A stretch of 64,000 nucleotides of DNA, from positions 5,580,001 to 5,644,000 of the forward strand of contig OZ038527.1 of the NCBI GenBank assembly GCA_964036665.1, given 5' to 3'. Positions within the stretch are counted from its first letter, which is position 1. The number at the start of each line of letters is the position of its first letter. Of this stretch, positions 13,196 through 23,459 are shown in pieces. The position numbers and the translations under genes were made by a program. This DNA comes from Gordius sp. MW1. Taxonomy: Eukaryota; Nematomorpha; Gordioida; Gordea; Gordiidae. The notes under the pieces are model-generated. The model was not told the origin of the DNA. It searched no databases and saw only the letters and a list, made by a program, of their open reading frames with translations.

Positions 13196-13312
13196 ATAAC
13201 TCCCACTCCAGATGAAGTTCTCGAGATATTATCGCTGGGAAAAAGAAAATAAAAAATTATTTTATAATGACTTCCTTTTTTTAATTTTAATGTTGAAATA
13301 AAAATGCTATAA
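13196..13312. repeat. Left copy of a direct repeat
   Basis: The segment with 'ccactccagatga', 'gctgggaaaaagaaaat', 'attattttataatgacttcctt' and 'gaaataaaaatgctataaaat' is repeated in the same orientation at about 13890-14010. The left copy has a short extra stretch after 'agatga'. Both copies contain, on the minus strand, a pyrimidine tract ending in CCCAG that looks like a splice acceptor. Confidence 0.55.
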
Positions 13313-13552
13313 AATAGGGCCAATCCATTTAATCTATTTTTTGACATAGTATTTCTTATATAAAAGCTAATAGTAAAGAAGAGTTGTGATGTTGGGCAAC
13401 GATTATACAATGTTTTATAATCTGATAGGGCGTCCAAAGGATTCTTTGGACGAAATCCTTCTATATTTTATTTTCATTCGCGTTTCTGGCAAAACAATCA
13501 AAGAATTCGGAAAAAAATATTATTTGGAAATTTGCCAAAACTTGTTTCTTGT

Positions 13553-13816
13553 TCAAAAACCGCTCATTTTCTTTGCATATCGAAGTTTCTTAAGTTCAAA
13601 ATCATACAACTGAGCCTTAGGTTCGACTACTATTACTAAAGTTTCTGCTAACTGTTTGACTGGCTGAAGATCTAGGTCCTTTTTTTGCAATTGCTTGCAT
13701 AATATATTCAGATTGTCGTAGCGAAGTGAGCAAAGTTGCAGCTTCTGTTGCAACATCGTGATCATACCAGCTTGCTTCAATTTCTCATTTGGTTTCTCTT
13801 CCATTTTTGACGACAT
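13553..13816 (-). pseudogene. Coiled-coil ORF, possible gene fragment
   Basis: Open frame of 87 codons from ATG, rich in Lys, Gln, Leu and Glu (MSSKMEEKPNEKLKQ, then LQQKLQLCSLRYDN and NILCKQLQKKDLDLQ), consistent with a coiled coil. The CKQLQ region loosely recalls the LCRELQ/LCRALQ heptads of taxilins, but that is a weak impression. The frame stops at GF in AT-rich DNA and no flanking exon was found. It lies between two copies of a direct repeat, suggesting a duplicated or retrocopied fragment. I do not assign a function. Confidence 0.22.
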
Positions 13817-13889
13817 TTCAATTAAAACTTCATGACGTTTGAATAGATTAAATGGATTGACACTTTTATTAGCGATTCATGGGGAATTA

Positions 13890-14010
13890 GTTCCTACTCC
13901 AGATGACGCTGGGAAAAAGAAAATATGAAATTATTTTATAATGACTTTCTTTATGTTTTATACCAGATTTTATAATTTTGATTTTGAAATAAAAATGTTA
14001 TAAAATTTAT
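13890..14010. repeat. Right copy of a direct repeat
   Basis: Same-orientation partner of 13196-13312 ('ctactccagatga', 'cgctgggaaaaagaaaat', 'attattttataatgactttctt', 'gaaataaaaatgttataaaat'). About 690 bp separates equivalent points of the two copies. Confidence 0.55.
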
Positions 14011-15742
14011 AATATAAAAATGTCACAAAACGATTTTTTACACAATTTTATAGCAATCTTTTATAATTTAACTAATAAATTTCTTGAATAAATTATTTGT
14101 ATTAACATGGCCAGGGTTTACAATACTCTTTTTTGCCGTAATGACAAGCATCTTTAAGAAATTTTAAAATTAAAGTCTAAACCAACCTAAGTGATTCTTA
14201 GCAAACACGACCCAAAAGTTAGTAAAGTGTTCTTAAGTTTTTCGATATTCAAAATATTATTTCGAAACAATCGATAGCATTTTTCCTGCTGTTCCAAACA
14301 GTGTTTGTCGCAAAATTAGTAACCATTTTGTAGCTCATTGAGAATATGTTTAGCTAATATAGATATCAAATTACACAAAAAGAATTCGAAATTATATATT
14401 TGAGGCTGTTGTAGCTAATGTGTACTCATCCTATTAATTGCTATGCAATTTATGTACTTTAAAAACATTAAGAAACATAATCATCCATTATAAGTAAGAA
14501 TATTATATGGCAAAAAGGTATAATAACATAAGACAAATTTGTATCGTATACATTTTACCATTAAGATAACATCGATAAAAATTAAATTTTACTGTAAAAT
14601 CAGAAATGTAAGCATAGAGGTTAAATAATATTGATATTTGAAAATCTTAAAACAAGGACCACAACAAAACTCATCCTGCCTCAATAATAGTTAAATTAGA
14701 TGGCTTTCAAATAACCCTAATATCAAGTTACATACCTTATAGCGGGTTTATATAAATTTTAAACCATTTTAAAATTTCAACAATTTCGAAAAGTATTAAA
14801 TCACATACCTTTTTAACACATTTATTTATAAAAAAAATTTAAGGAGCCAAACCCATAGCGCATATGGTGTTGAAATCGGACTGTGTTAATAATTAAAAAT
14901 GAATAACGCTCTCAGGGTAATATACTATTTTTAATTTAAATTTTTGGCCACAGTTTCCCTTAAAATTAATCTAGAATCTAGATCTTGTAGCGTATCAAGA
15001 GGCATGTTAATTAAACACTATTAAAATATGCTTGTATTTTAACGTCCCATTATATTGGGGATATTTCTAATAAAATAAAGCGATCTACTTCAAATCGAAT
15101 TGTGTAAAGCATCCTTTTTAATTCAAATGTGATATAAGGGGATTATTATTTACGAATTTTAGATATATAAATTGTACAGAGAAGATTTTTGATTCTAAAA
15201 TTAATAATTGTTAAGATTAAATTTATTACATATACAACCCTTGCTATTTTGGCAGGAAAAATCCCTGTTTATGATTAATTTCAATTTATTTTAAAGAAAG
15301 CAGCAAATACTAATGCATATTTTACAGTTTGTTTCATTAACAAAGTTTTAAAAATTTGTAATGGGATTTTTACCTATAAAGATTTATAAAATCTCCTAAT
15401 ATTGCTAATTAAATTTACTAACAGAACTATTATTTATCTAACATAAAAAATTTTAACAGCCTTGTGAAATATATATTTAAGTTTTGATATAATAATTTTT
15501 ATCTAGTTTTGCAATTTATAGTCCTAGGTTAAAATTTACAATATTTAATTGGTATCAATCAAATTGTTTAAGACCAAAAAAGTTTAACGAACAGTAATTA
15601 CATAAAGAATAAGGCTCGTGAGGAATTTTAATTCTTTATTTTATCATTAGAAATGCCTACAAGCTTAGCTCATGGCCGTTTTTGTGATTTTTCTACTCCA
15701 AATTAGTACAATCGTATTGTTTAACTTCGATTTAGTTCACCT
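14011..15742. other. AT-rich DNA, no gene seen
   Basis: No coding sequence recognised. One AATTGCTATGCAATT module lies at about 14436. Confidence 0.5.
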
Positions 15743-16168
15743 CAGAGGTCAGATTTGTTAGAATTTATCTGCCCGAACCCGGCCCGGCCCGATTTTATAA
15801 TTAATCTGCCCGCCCGAGCCCGCCCGAACCCTTCAATGTGTCCGTCCGGCAATGCCCGAATTATCCAAGCTGCCCGAACTGCCCGGCCCGAAATGGTGTG
15901 TTTTAAAATTTTTAGCACTAATATCGTTTTAAAAATTTTATCTTAATTTTTGATTTTTTTTAAATGAGAACTAGGATTAACAACATTATCAAAACAATTA
16001 AAATATACCCAAAACAATTTAATACATTATTAAAAACAAAATTGAGCCCGAATTGCCCGAATCTTGTTATGGTGCCCGCCCGGGCCCGCCCGAAAGTTAA
16101 AATTTACTATAGTTGCCCGGCCCGGGGCGGGCAGGTTCGGGCAGCGGGCCGAGCAAATCTGGTCTTTG
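15743..16168. mobile_element. CCCG-rich element with AGAGGTCAGATTTG ends
   Basis: Starts with AGAGGTCAGATTTG and ends with CAAATCTGGTCTT, an inverted-repeat pair. Just inside each end are CCCG-rich blocks (GCCCGAACCCGGCCCGGCCC at the left; CCCGGCCCGGGGCGGGCAGG at the right) around an AT-rich centre (about 15900-16040). Open frames reading PNPARPDF or PARARP are products of the low-complexity DNA, not genes. Related copies are at 19642-19985, 23265-23390, 50088-50330 and 57343-57475. Confidence 0.65.
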
Positions 16169-16800
16169 GCTTCACCTTATTTGTTACATATTTGTATTAT
16201 ATTATAAAACTATTGCAAGATTTCTAAGGGGGGTACGCAGGATTACCAAAGGGGGACTTGTAAATTTTAAGAGATACTAACTTGGACAAAAATCAAAAGA
16301 GTCATAAACTAATTTCAACCACATAATATGTTATAGTTAGTTTGTACACATATTAATTTTTACAAAAAGCGTTAGAAATTTTGGGAATTTAAACAGGATC
16401 ATTATTTGAACTCTGGGTATTGAATTTTAATTTACGAGTTCCTAATTTATAAATATTGTAATCTTATTTGACTTTAAGATTAATTTAAAGGTTAGACTTT
16501 ATTATGCCATAAAATTCATTTCATTCTCCATTTGATTTAGAGGATAAAATTGATGATATTAGAGGGCTTTTATTTTTTTATTTGTAACTTAAATCTGCAT
16601 ATATTTGTTTATTAAGTTTAAGTGTTCATAAAACTAGATAATGTAAATATTTTTGTGATAATTTTTAATTTTGTAATAGCAAAATATAAAAACATTCAAA
16701 AAATGGGTAAATTCTTAATCTGCCTATCGAACTTGATATTAAAAGTTAAAGTTATGGTCACACTTTTTAATTTAAAGGCTTAAATTATTGAAAGAAGCTT
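16169..16800. other. AT-rich DNA, no gene seen
   Basis: No ORF, RNA gene or clear repeat recognised. Confidence 0.45.
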
Positions 16801-16809
16801 GATAAAATA

Positions 16810-17050
16810 GCCTAGCTGGGGGGTCAGGCCCCCACGTTGGGGCCCTTCTCCTGGGGGCTCCGCTCCCAAACCCCCACTTAGTCAGTGACTGCCTCACATA
16901 TCTCTGATTTGTATCATACACTGCGGTTATTATTCTTTTATACTACGTATAAACAAAGCACATCTGCTATGCAATTTATGATTAAATGGAGAGGAGCAAT
17001 GTGGAGAATTTAATATTGGAAAAGGCTAAGGGTCGAACGTGAGGTATATT
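16810..17050. repeat. Repeat related to the outer module of the large inverted repeat
   Basis: GGGGGCTCCGCTCCC hairpin-like sequence, then a divergent middle, then 'tatactacgtataaac' and CTGCTATGCAATTTATG. Order and motifs match the ends of the 20068-25622 element (GC hairpin, then TATACTCCGTATAAAC, then TTTGCTATGCAATTTATG) and the segment at 26348-26560. Confidence 0.45.
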
Positions 17051-17149
17051 CATGCCCGCCTTGTGTGCAGTCCGGAATGCAGGGACAGTTGCTAAAGTAT
17101 TTCAATTGTCAGCTACTTCGTCCCTAACCCCACCCTGGGGGCTCCTTTT

Positions 17150-19250
17150 ATACAAAAGTTTTTATTCTAATCACACTTTGCCCAATGGGCATTTTTCCAT
17201 TGCTCAGTAGCGAGCAAACGGCCAAATATTAATGTTATTAACAAGAACACTTTGAAAATTGTGATATGCTATTGGGCCGAAAATATTAAAATGCTTTAGG
17301 ATTGGGTTCGCGTTGGATTTTAAAAAAATGTCGGGTCTAAAGCTATAAATAGCCTATCCGTAAAGGCAAAGGCCCTTGTAAGAGAGGGGGTGCGGTGAGA
17401 CGGGGGAACGAAATTATATAAGGGCATGACACTTTAAATATGCCGTTGCAGCGACATGCAATAGCTCCGCTATTGCCTGTACCGACCGAACAAATGTTCA
17501 GCAGAGGGGCAAATAGCTTATAAATACATAAGGGCCAAATATAAGAAAAAATAAAAGTTCGATTCACACTTTAGCCAATGCTCATTTTTTTTAATTGGTC
17601 TGCAGTCAGCAGACGGGCAAAAAGCGTACAAATATAAGAGCTAATTATAAAAAAATCGATTCACACTTTGGCCAGTGGTTATTTTTTTTTATTGGTCAGC
17701 AGACGGCCAAATAGTCTAAATTTATATAAGGACAAAATATAGAAAGGAACAATTTTTGATTCACACTTTAGCCATTGATCATTTTCCAGTGGTCATTTTT
17801 TCCAATGGTCAGCAGACGGCCAAATGGCCATACATAAGGGTCAAATTTAAATTAAAATAAATTTGATTGACACTTTGGGCAGTGGTCATTTTTTTCAATG
17901 GTGAGTAGCCACCAGACGGCCAAAAGGCCAATATTGTTAATGCTATTAACATGAACAACATATTATTAATGCAAAATTTAGGTTAATAATAAAAAGCAAA
18001 AAAATTTGCTCTCACCGAGGTTCGAAGCCATAATAGTGGAAGCCCCGCAAGGGGGGGGACTTTGGCCAGTGGTCAAATTTTCCATTGGTCAGCTGCTAGT
18101 ATACGGCCAAATAGTCTATGATTATATAGGGGCAACATATAGAAAAAAATTTCCATTCACACTTTGGCCAGTGGTCATTTTTTCCATTGGTCAACAAACG
18201 GCCAAATAGCCTATAATTAAAAAGGACAAAATATAGAAAGGAAAAAGTTTGATGCACACTTTGGCCAGTGGTCATTTTTTTTTAATTGGTCAGCAGTCAG
18301 CAGACGGGCAAAAAGGGTACAAATATATGAGAGCCAAATAATTTCGATTCACACTTTGGCCAGTGGTCATTTTTTTTGTTAGTCAGCAGACAACCAAATA
18401 GCATAAATTTATATGAGGACAAATATAGAAAGGAAAAAATTTTGATTTACACTTTACCCAGTGGTCATTTTCCAGTGGTCATTATTTCCATCGGTCAGCA
18501 GACGGCCAAATAGCCTATAATTACAAATGCATAAGGGCCAAATATAAGAAAATATAAAAAGTTTGATTCACTCTTTGGCCAGTGGCATTTTTTTCATTGG
18601 TCAGTAGCAGCAGAAGGCCAAAAAGCCAAATGTTACTAAAACATGAATTGCATAGCAATTAACAATATAATATAAATACAAAATTTAGGTTAATAATAAA
18701 AAGCAAAAAAATTTGCCCCCACCGAGGTTGGAACTTATAATAGTGGAAGCGGCGCAAGGGGGGACTTTGGCCAGTGGTCATTTTTCCATTGGTCAGCAGC
18801 CAATATACGGCCACATAGCTTATAATTATATAAGGGCAAGATATAGAAAGAAAAAAATTTCCGATTAACACTTTGGGCAGTGATCATTATTTTCCATTGG
18901 TCAGCAGCCAGTAGACGGTCAAAAAGTCAATATTATTAATGATATTAACAAGAACAATATATTATCAATTCAAAATTTAAATTACTAATAAAAAAGCAAA
19001 AAAAATTACCCTCACCGAGATTCGAACTCACATCATAAAAGTCATAGGCCCTTGTTAGGGGGGTGTTGCCACCGGGAGGGCGCAGAATTTTAACTATATA
19101 GGATTAAATGAGGCAAATGCAACAGATGTTCAAATAGGCGTGAAAAAAATGAAAACTTTTCGATTCACACTTTGGCTAATAGTCATTTTTCTATTGGTCA
19201 ACAGCCAACAGACGGTCAAAAAGTCTATTTTATTAATGTTATTAAGAAGA
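17150..19250. repeat. Tandem array of about 110-130 bp monomers (type A)
   Basis: The recurring core is 'ttcacactttggccagtggtcattttttccattggtcagcag' followed by 'acggccaaatagcctataatta', repeated in the same orientation about a dozen times with indels and degraded copies. Each monomer contains a small hairpin around the T-run (CCAGTGG or CCAATGG against CCATTGG). Between monomers lie segments with tRNA-like GTTCGAA sequences and C/G-rich scraps. No coding sequence; frames such as those starting near 18006 or 18659 are read from repeat DNA. Confidence 0.75.
18000..18060 (-). repeat. tRNA 3'-half-like segment (box B)
   Basis: On the minus strand the sequence reads GGCTTCGAACCTCGGTGAG, resembling a T-arm / pol III box B (GGTTCGANNCC). 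The same unit recurs with changes at about 18712-18745, 19011-19035, 19302-19325, 19433-19455 and 27570-27605. No intact cloverleaf can be formed, so these look like SINE or tRNA-derived debris within the array. Confidence 0.35.
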
Positions 19251-19641
19251 ACAATATTTTCAATGCAAAATTTAGGTTTAACAAAAACCAAAAAAATTTA
19301 TCCTCACGGAGGTTCGAACTCATATTAGTGGAGGCAAAAGCCCTGCAAGGGGGGGGGGGGAGGCGCAGAAATTTTACGATTTAGGTTTAAATGAGGCAAA
19401 TTCAAGAGGTTTTCAAATAGGCTTGAAAAAAATTGCTCTCAACGAGATTCGAACTCATATCAGTTGTGGCATAGGCACCTGTAAGGGGGGTGTTGTCACC
19501 CTGTATCGTACTCAGGATGGTTTAATCGAAATTCCAAGCGGTCGAAGTGGTAAACACGACGAAAAAAACGAAAAAACGCGGCAACAAATAGTGGGTGACG
19601 TGACGGGACAGTAAACAAATGAAAGTGAGTCAAATTGCAAA

Positions 19642-19985
19642 TCAGAGGTCAGATTTGTTAGAATTTTTCAGCCCGAACCCGGCCCGGCCCGATTTTATAA
19701 TTAATCTGCCCGCCCGAGCCCGCCCGAACCCATCTAAGTGTCCGCCCGGGCCCGCCCGAATCGTTAAAGCTGCCCGAATTGCCCAGCCCGAAATATTAAA
19801 TTTGCCCGTTAGTCCCGAATTTGTGAGGTCGCAAACAGAGGTCGGATTTGTTAAAATTTTTCTGCCCAAACCCGGCCCGGTCTAAATTTTTAACTAAATT
19901 CCCCGCCTGAATTCTTCTAAGTGTCCGCTCAGCCATGCCCAAACCATTAGAGCTGCCCGGCCTTATTAATAAAATTTGCCCGTGA
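19642..19985. mobile_element. CCCG-rich elements, two adjacent copies
   Basis: The first copy starts CAGAGGTCAGATTTG, followed by CCCGAACCCGGCCCGGCCCG and an interior nearly identical to 15743 onward. A second start, ACAGAGGTCGGATTTG, lies at about 19835, followed by a more diverged copy. Arginine/proline-rich frames on both strands here come from the CCCG repeats. Confidence 0.6.
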
Positions 19986-20470
19986 CTAGAAATTATCCAA
20001 TCCCAAAATCTTTTAACCACTATTACAAAATAAGCATTAAATAATGGCATATTGATGTTAAAATAATACTCGGGCCTTCGGCCCTCGTGGGAAGGGGGAG
20101 AAGGGAAGGGGAGTAGGGGAAGGGAAGAGGGGAAGGGAAGAGGGGAAGGGGGAACTCTTCTATACTCCGTATAAACGTAGCATATTTGCTATGCAATTTA
20201 TGGGCGAGAAAGGTGGGAAGGGGCGAGAATGCCTATAGGGGGTATTAGATGCAAAATAATTAGTTAATTAGTTATAGGCCCTTGTAGGGGAGGACATAGG
20301 GTAATTATCAATGTTAACCAATTCAAAAACGAAAAAAAATTTCGATTTATTTGGCCAATGGTCATTTTTTTATTGGTCAGTAGCCAGCGGGCGGTCAAAA
20401 ATTCATATTATCATTGGTATTAACATGAACAAATATTAATTTAATTTAAAAAAATTAAAAAAAAAATTTG

Positions 20471-20541
20471 TCCCCTCACTGACTTGAACCCCACACCTCC
20501 AGTTCACAAGCCGGCGCTATAACCACTATACCATGCTGGCT
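20471..20541 (-). repeat. tRNA-like segment (SINE-head-like) in left arm
   Basis: Minus-strand copy of the segment at 25162-25234: box A TGGTATAGTGG and box B-like GGTTCAAGTCA at tRNA spacing, with TTGTGAA in the anticodon-loop position. Acceptor and T stems do not pair, so it is not a functional tRNA gene. Confidence 0.5.
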
Positions 20542-21269
20542 TTAAAATAGTAGAAGTTATTATGTTATTTATATAGATGATGAAATAATAAAGTTGTGTT
20601 TTATGTTTAGAAAATCAATATATATCGTCGGTCAGTAGCCAGCGGACGGTCAAAAAGTCATATTATCAATGGTATTAACAAAAACAAAAAATTAATTTAA
20701 TGTAAAAAAAAAATTAAAAAAAAGTTTTTTTTTAGTTTTAAAAAAGGGCTAAATTCTTAAACTACCAGCCCGATTCGCTCGAAACTTTACCCGTAGGTGC
20801 CCAGGGCGGCCGGGGGTAAAATAACCTTTTCAGATTCCTAAAATACCTTTTCATTTTAAAAATATCGGACATTTCCCTGCCACACGTGCGGTGTAATATC
20901 TATGACACGTAGAAAAATTTTACTAATTATATAAACTTACGCGCGCCATCTAATAAAGTACAATTCGTGTCTGAGTTTAATAGTAGATTCAATTTAATTA
21001 GAAATAACGGGCTATGCTTATACCTTTGAAGGAGGTTTCGAATTTTGTGTTAGTTTCTATCGATATATTTTATCGTAAATTAGAATCTAATACCTATATT
21101 ATTTTTTTAAATATTACTTTTTAGGTTTTCTATGAAATCACAATCTAATTAAATGAAATATATTAACCCAATAAAAAAATATATATGCATTTATAAGGTT
21201 AAAAATATATATTACATAGTTGGCTGTCTGTTAGACCATCTATAATAAATTTTTAGGTTATATATAAAA

Positions 21270-22340
21270 TTTGGCCAATGGTCATTTTTTTCATTGGTAA
21301 GCAGCCAGGACACGGTAAAAGTGGATATAAATTCATAAGTCAAAAAAAACGAGAAAAAAAAAATTTCGAATCACATTTTGGCCAATGGTCATTTTTTCCA
21401 TCGGTCAGGAGCCAGCGGACGGCCAAAAAGTCATAATAGCAATGGTAGTAACAGGAACAATCATAATAGTCAAAAAAAAACGAAAAAATAAACTCGGATT
21501 CACATTTTGGCCAATGGTCATTTTTTTCCATTGGTCAGCAGCCAGCACACGGTAAAAGTGGATATAAATTCACAAGAGTAAAAAAAACGAAAAAAAAATT
21601 TTCGAATCACATTTTGGCCAATGGTCATTTTTTTCCATTGGTCAGCAGCCAGGACACAATAAAAGTGGATATAAATTCATAATAGTCAAAAAAAACGAAA
21701 TAAAAGTTTTCGAATCACATTTTGGCCAATGGTCATTTTATTTCATTGGTCAGCAGCCAGCGGACGGCCAAAAAGTCATAATAGCAATGGTAGGAACAGG
21801 AACAATCATAATAGTCAAAAAAAACGAAAAAAATAATTTCGATTCACATTTTGGCCAATGGTCATTTTTTCCATCGGTCAGGAGCCAGCGGACGGCCAAA
21901 AAGTCATAATAGCAATGGTAGTAACAGGAACAATCATAATAGTCAAAAAAAACGAAAAAATAAACTCGGATGCACATTTTGGCCAATGGTCATTTTTTTC
22001 ATTGGTCAGCAGCCAACGGACGGCCAAAAAGTCTTATTATCAATGATAGTAACAAGAACAATCATAAAAGTCAAAAAAAACTCCGGGATTCTAACCCAAA
22101 AACTAGTTAAATTGCATAGCAATTAAAAGTAAACAACTTTTATTTATGTTTATTATATAACATTGGTCAGCAGCCAGCGGACGGCCAAAAAGTCATAATA
22201 GCAATGGTAGAAACAGGAACAATTATAGTAGTCAAAAAAAACGAAAAAAATAATTTCGATTCACATTTTGGCCAATGGTCATTTTTTTCATTGGTCAGCA
22301 GCCAGCGGACGGCCAAAAATTCTTATTATCAATGATAGTA
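21270..22340. repeat. Tandem array of 107-129 bp monomers (type B)
   Basis: Monomer core 'cacattttggccaatggtcat', T-run, CATTGGTCAGCAGCCAG. It is followed by one of two tails: GGACGGCCAAAAAGTCATAA plus 'caatggtagtaacaggaacaat' (129 bp unit, e.g. 21372-21500), or 'acacggtaaaagtggatataaattca' (107 bp unit, e.g. 21501-21607). The two forms alternate. Read-through frames (e.g. 21340-21531) have repeated peptide motifs purely because the DNA repeats. Confidence 0.8.
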
Positions 22341-22812
22341 ACAAGAACAATCATAAGAGTCAAAAAAAACTCCGGGATTCCAACCCCAAAACTAGTTAAA
22401 TTGCATAGCAATTAAAAAGTAAACAACTTTTATTTATGTTTATTTATAACTAGTTAAATTGCATAGCATTAAAAGTAAACAACTTTTATATTTATTATAT
22501 AACCAAAACTAGTTAAAATGCATAGCAATTAAAAGTAAACAACTTTTATTTATGTTAATTATATAACTAGTTAAATTGCATAGCACAACTTTTATCTATG
22601 TTTATTATATAATAGATAATTTAACAAATCTTATATATAACCATTATATAACACACCGAGGGAGATAGAGATGAGGGGTGGGGCACCTCTTATGCATAGC
22701 AATTAAAAATAACACAGCGAGGGAGATAGAGATGAGGGGTGGGGCACCTCTTTCTCATCCATTAATTTAAAAAAGCGATAACCTAATATACCCAATGCAA
22801 ATAGATAGGGTA

Positions 22813-22872
22813 ACGGACGACGGACGACGGACGACGGACGACGGACGACGGACGACGGACGACGGACGGACA
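22813..22872. repeat. ACGGACG heptamer minisatellite
   Basis: About eight tandem copies of the 7-bp unit ACGGACG in the left arm of the large inverted repeat. The right arm has the complement in shorter, less regular form (TCCGTTG units at 23493-23527). Confidence 0.85.
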
Positions 22873-22897
22873 CCAAAAAACGATCCCATAAATTGCA

Positions 22898-23459
22898 TAG
22901 CAATTAAAATTTTGTCATTTATCAGTTGAAAGAAATTTTACATTTATAAATCTATTTATCTTAATCTTAATATATAAATATATATATTTATTTTAATATA
23001 TGTTTTTTGATACGTCATTTTATTCTTTTATAATATAATATGAAAATTAAAAATTTTTGATCTTGAGATAAACCAGTTAAACTAATTTATTCGAAATAAA
23101 ATAAAATTTAATTCTGAAGAAGTTAAAATTAGGATTTAGGACATTATATAAACGTACGATAAGGATTTAAGCGATAGAAAAAAATCTAGTCAAATTTATT
23201 ATGGCCCAAAATTGTTTATAAGCGAATTTTTCTTTTTTCGAGGAAAATCAATTTGATAAAATTTTTGGCATGCCCGAATTGCCCGAATCTTATCAGCGTG
23301 CCCGCCCGGGCCCATCCGAAAAGTAAAACTTAAGACAGTTGCCCGGCCCGGCCCGGGGCGGGCCGGGCATTTCTGACCTCTGAATTGCATAGCGATTAAT
23401 TTACATCAATCTCAATAGTAAAAATTTGGCTGGATAAACTCACATGGATGCTTGATTAT
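22898..23459. other. Central spacer of the large inverted repeat
   Basis: About 560 bp, AT-rich, between two inward-facing AATTGCATAGCAATT modules. It contains a CCCG-rich element (about 23265-23390) ending in TTCTGACCTCTGAATTGCAT. No ORF with coding character. Confidence 0.6.
23265..23390. mobile_element. CCCG-rich element (truncated copy)
   Basis: Contains GCCCGAATTGCCCGAATC, GCCCGCCCGGGCCC and GCCCGGCCCGGCCCGGGGCG, ending TTTCTGACCTCTGA, the complement of the AGAGGTCAGA end seen at 15743 and 19642. Only the right half is present. Confidence 0.6.

Larger units (their letters stand above)
20068..22897. mobile_element. Foldback-like element, left arm
   Basis: Left arm of a very long inverted repeat whose partner is 23460-25622. 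From outside in: ACTCGGGCCTTCGGCCC hairpin; purine-rich (GGGGAAGGGAAG)-type tract; TATACTCCGTATAAAC and TTTGCTATGCAATTTATG; one array monomer; a tRNA-like segment; a unique block (about 20740-21270) including GTGCCCAGGGCGGCCGG; tandem monomers (21270-22340); several AATTGCATAGCAATT modules; then GAGGGAGATAGAGATGAGG units and an ACGGACG heptamer array. The unique outer block is close to identical to its partner; only scattered mismatches were seen. No transposase is visible. The architecture, long terminal inverted repeats with internal tandem repeats, is that of Foldback elements. Confidence 0.7.

Noticed and set aside
15755-15946. Pro/Arg/Ala-rich ORF (and similar at 15964, 19619, 19642, 50062)
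   Set aside because: Read directly from CCCG-rich repeats; similar peptides appear on both strands and at every copy of the repeat.
21340-21986. ORFs rich in Tyr, Cys and Phe with repeated blocks
   Set aside because: Reflect the 107-129 bp tandem monomers; the same peptide recurs at monomer spacing.
17150-22340. CRISPR array
   Set aside because: Repeats are adjacent, 100-130 bp, divergent and without unique spacers; eukaryotic context.
22703-22903. ORF with repeated VRRPSSV peptide
   Set aside because: Product of the ACGGACG heptamer minisatellite in three frames; not a protein.
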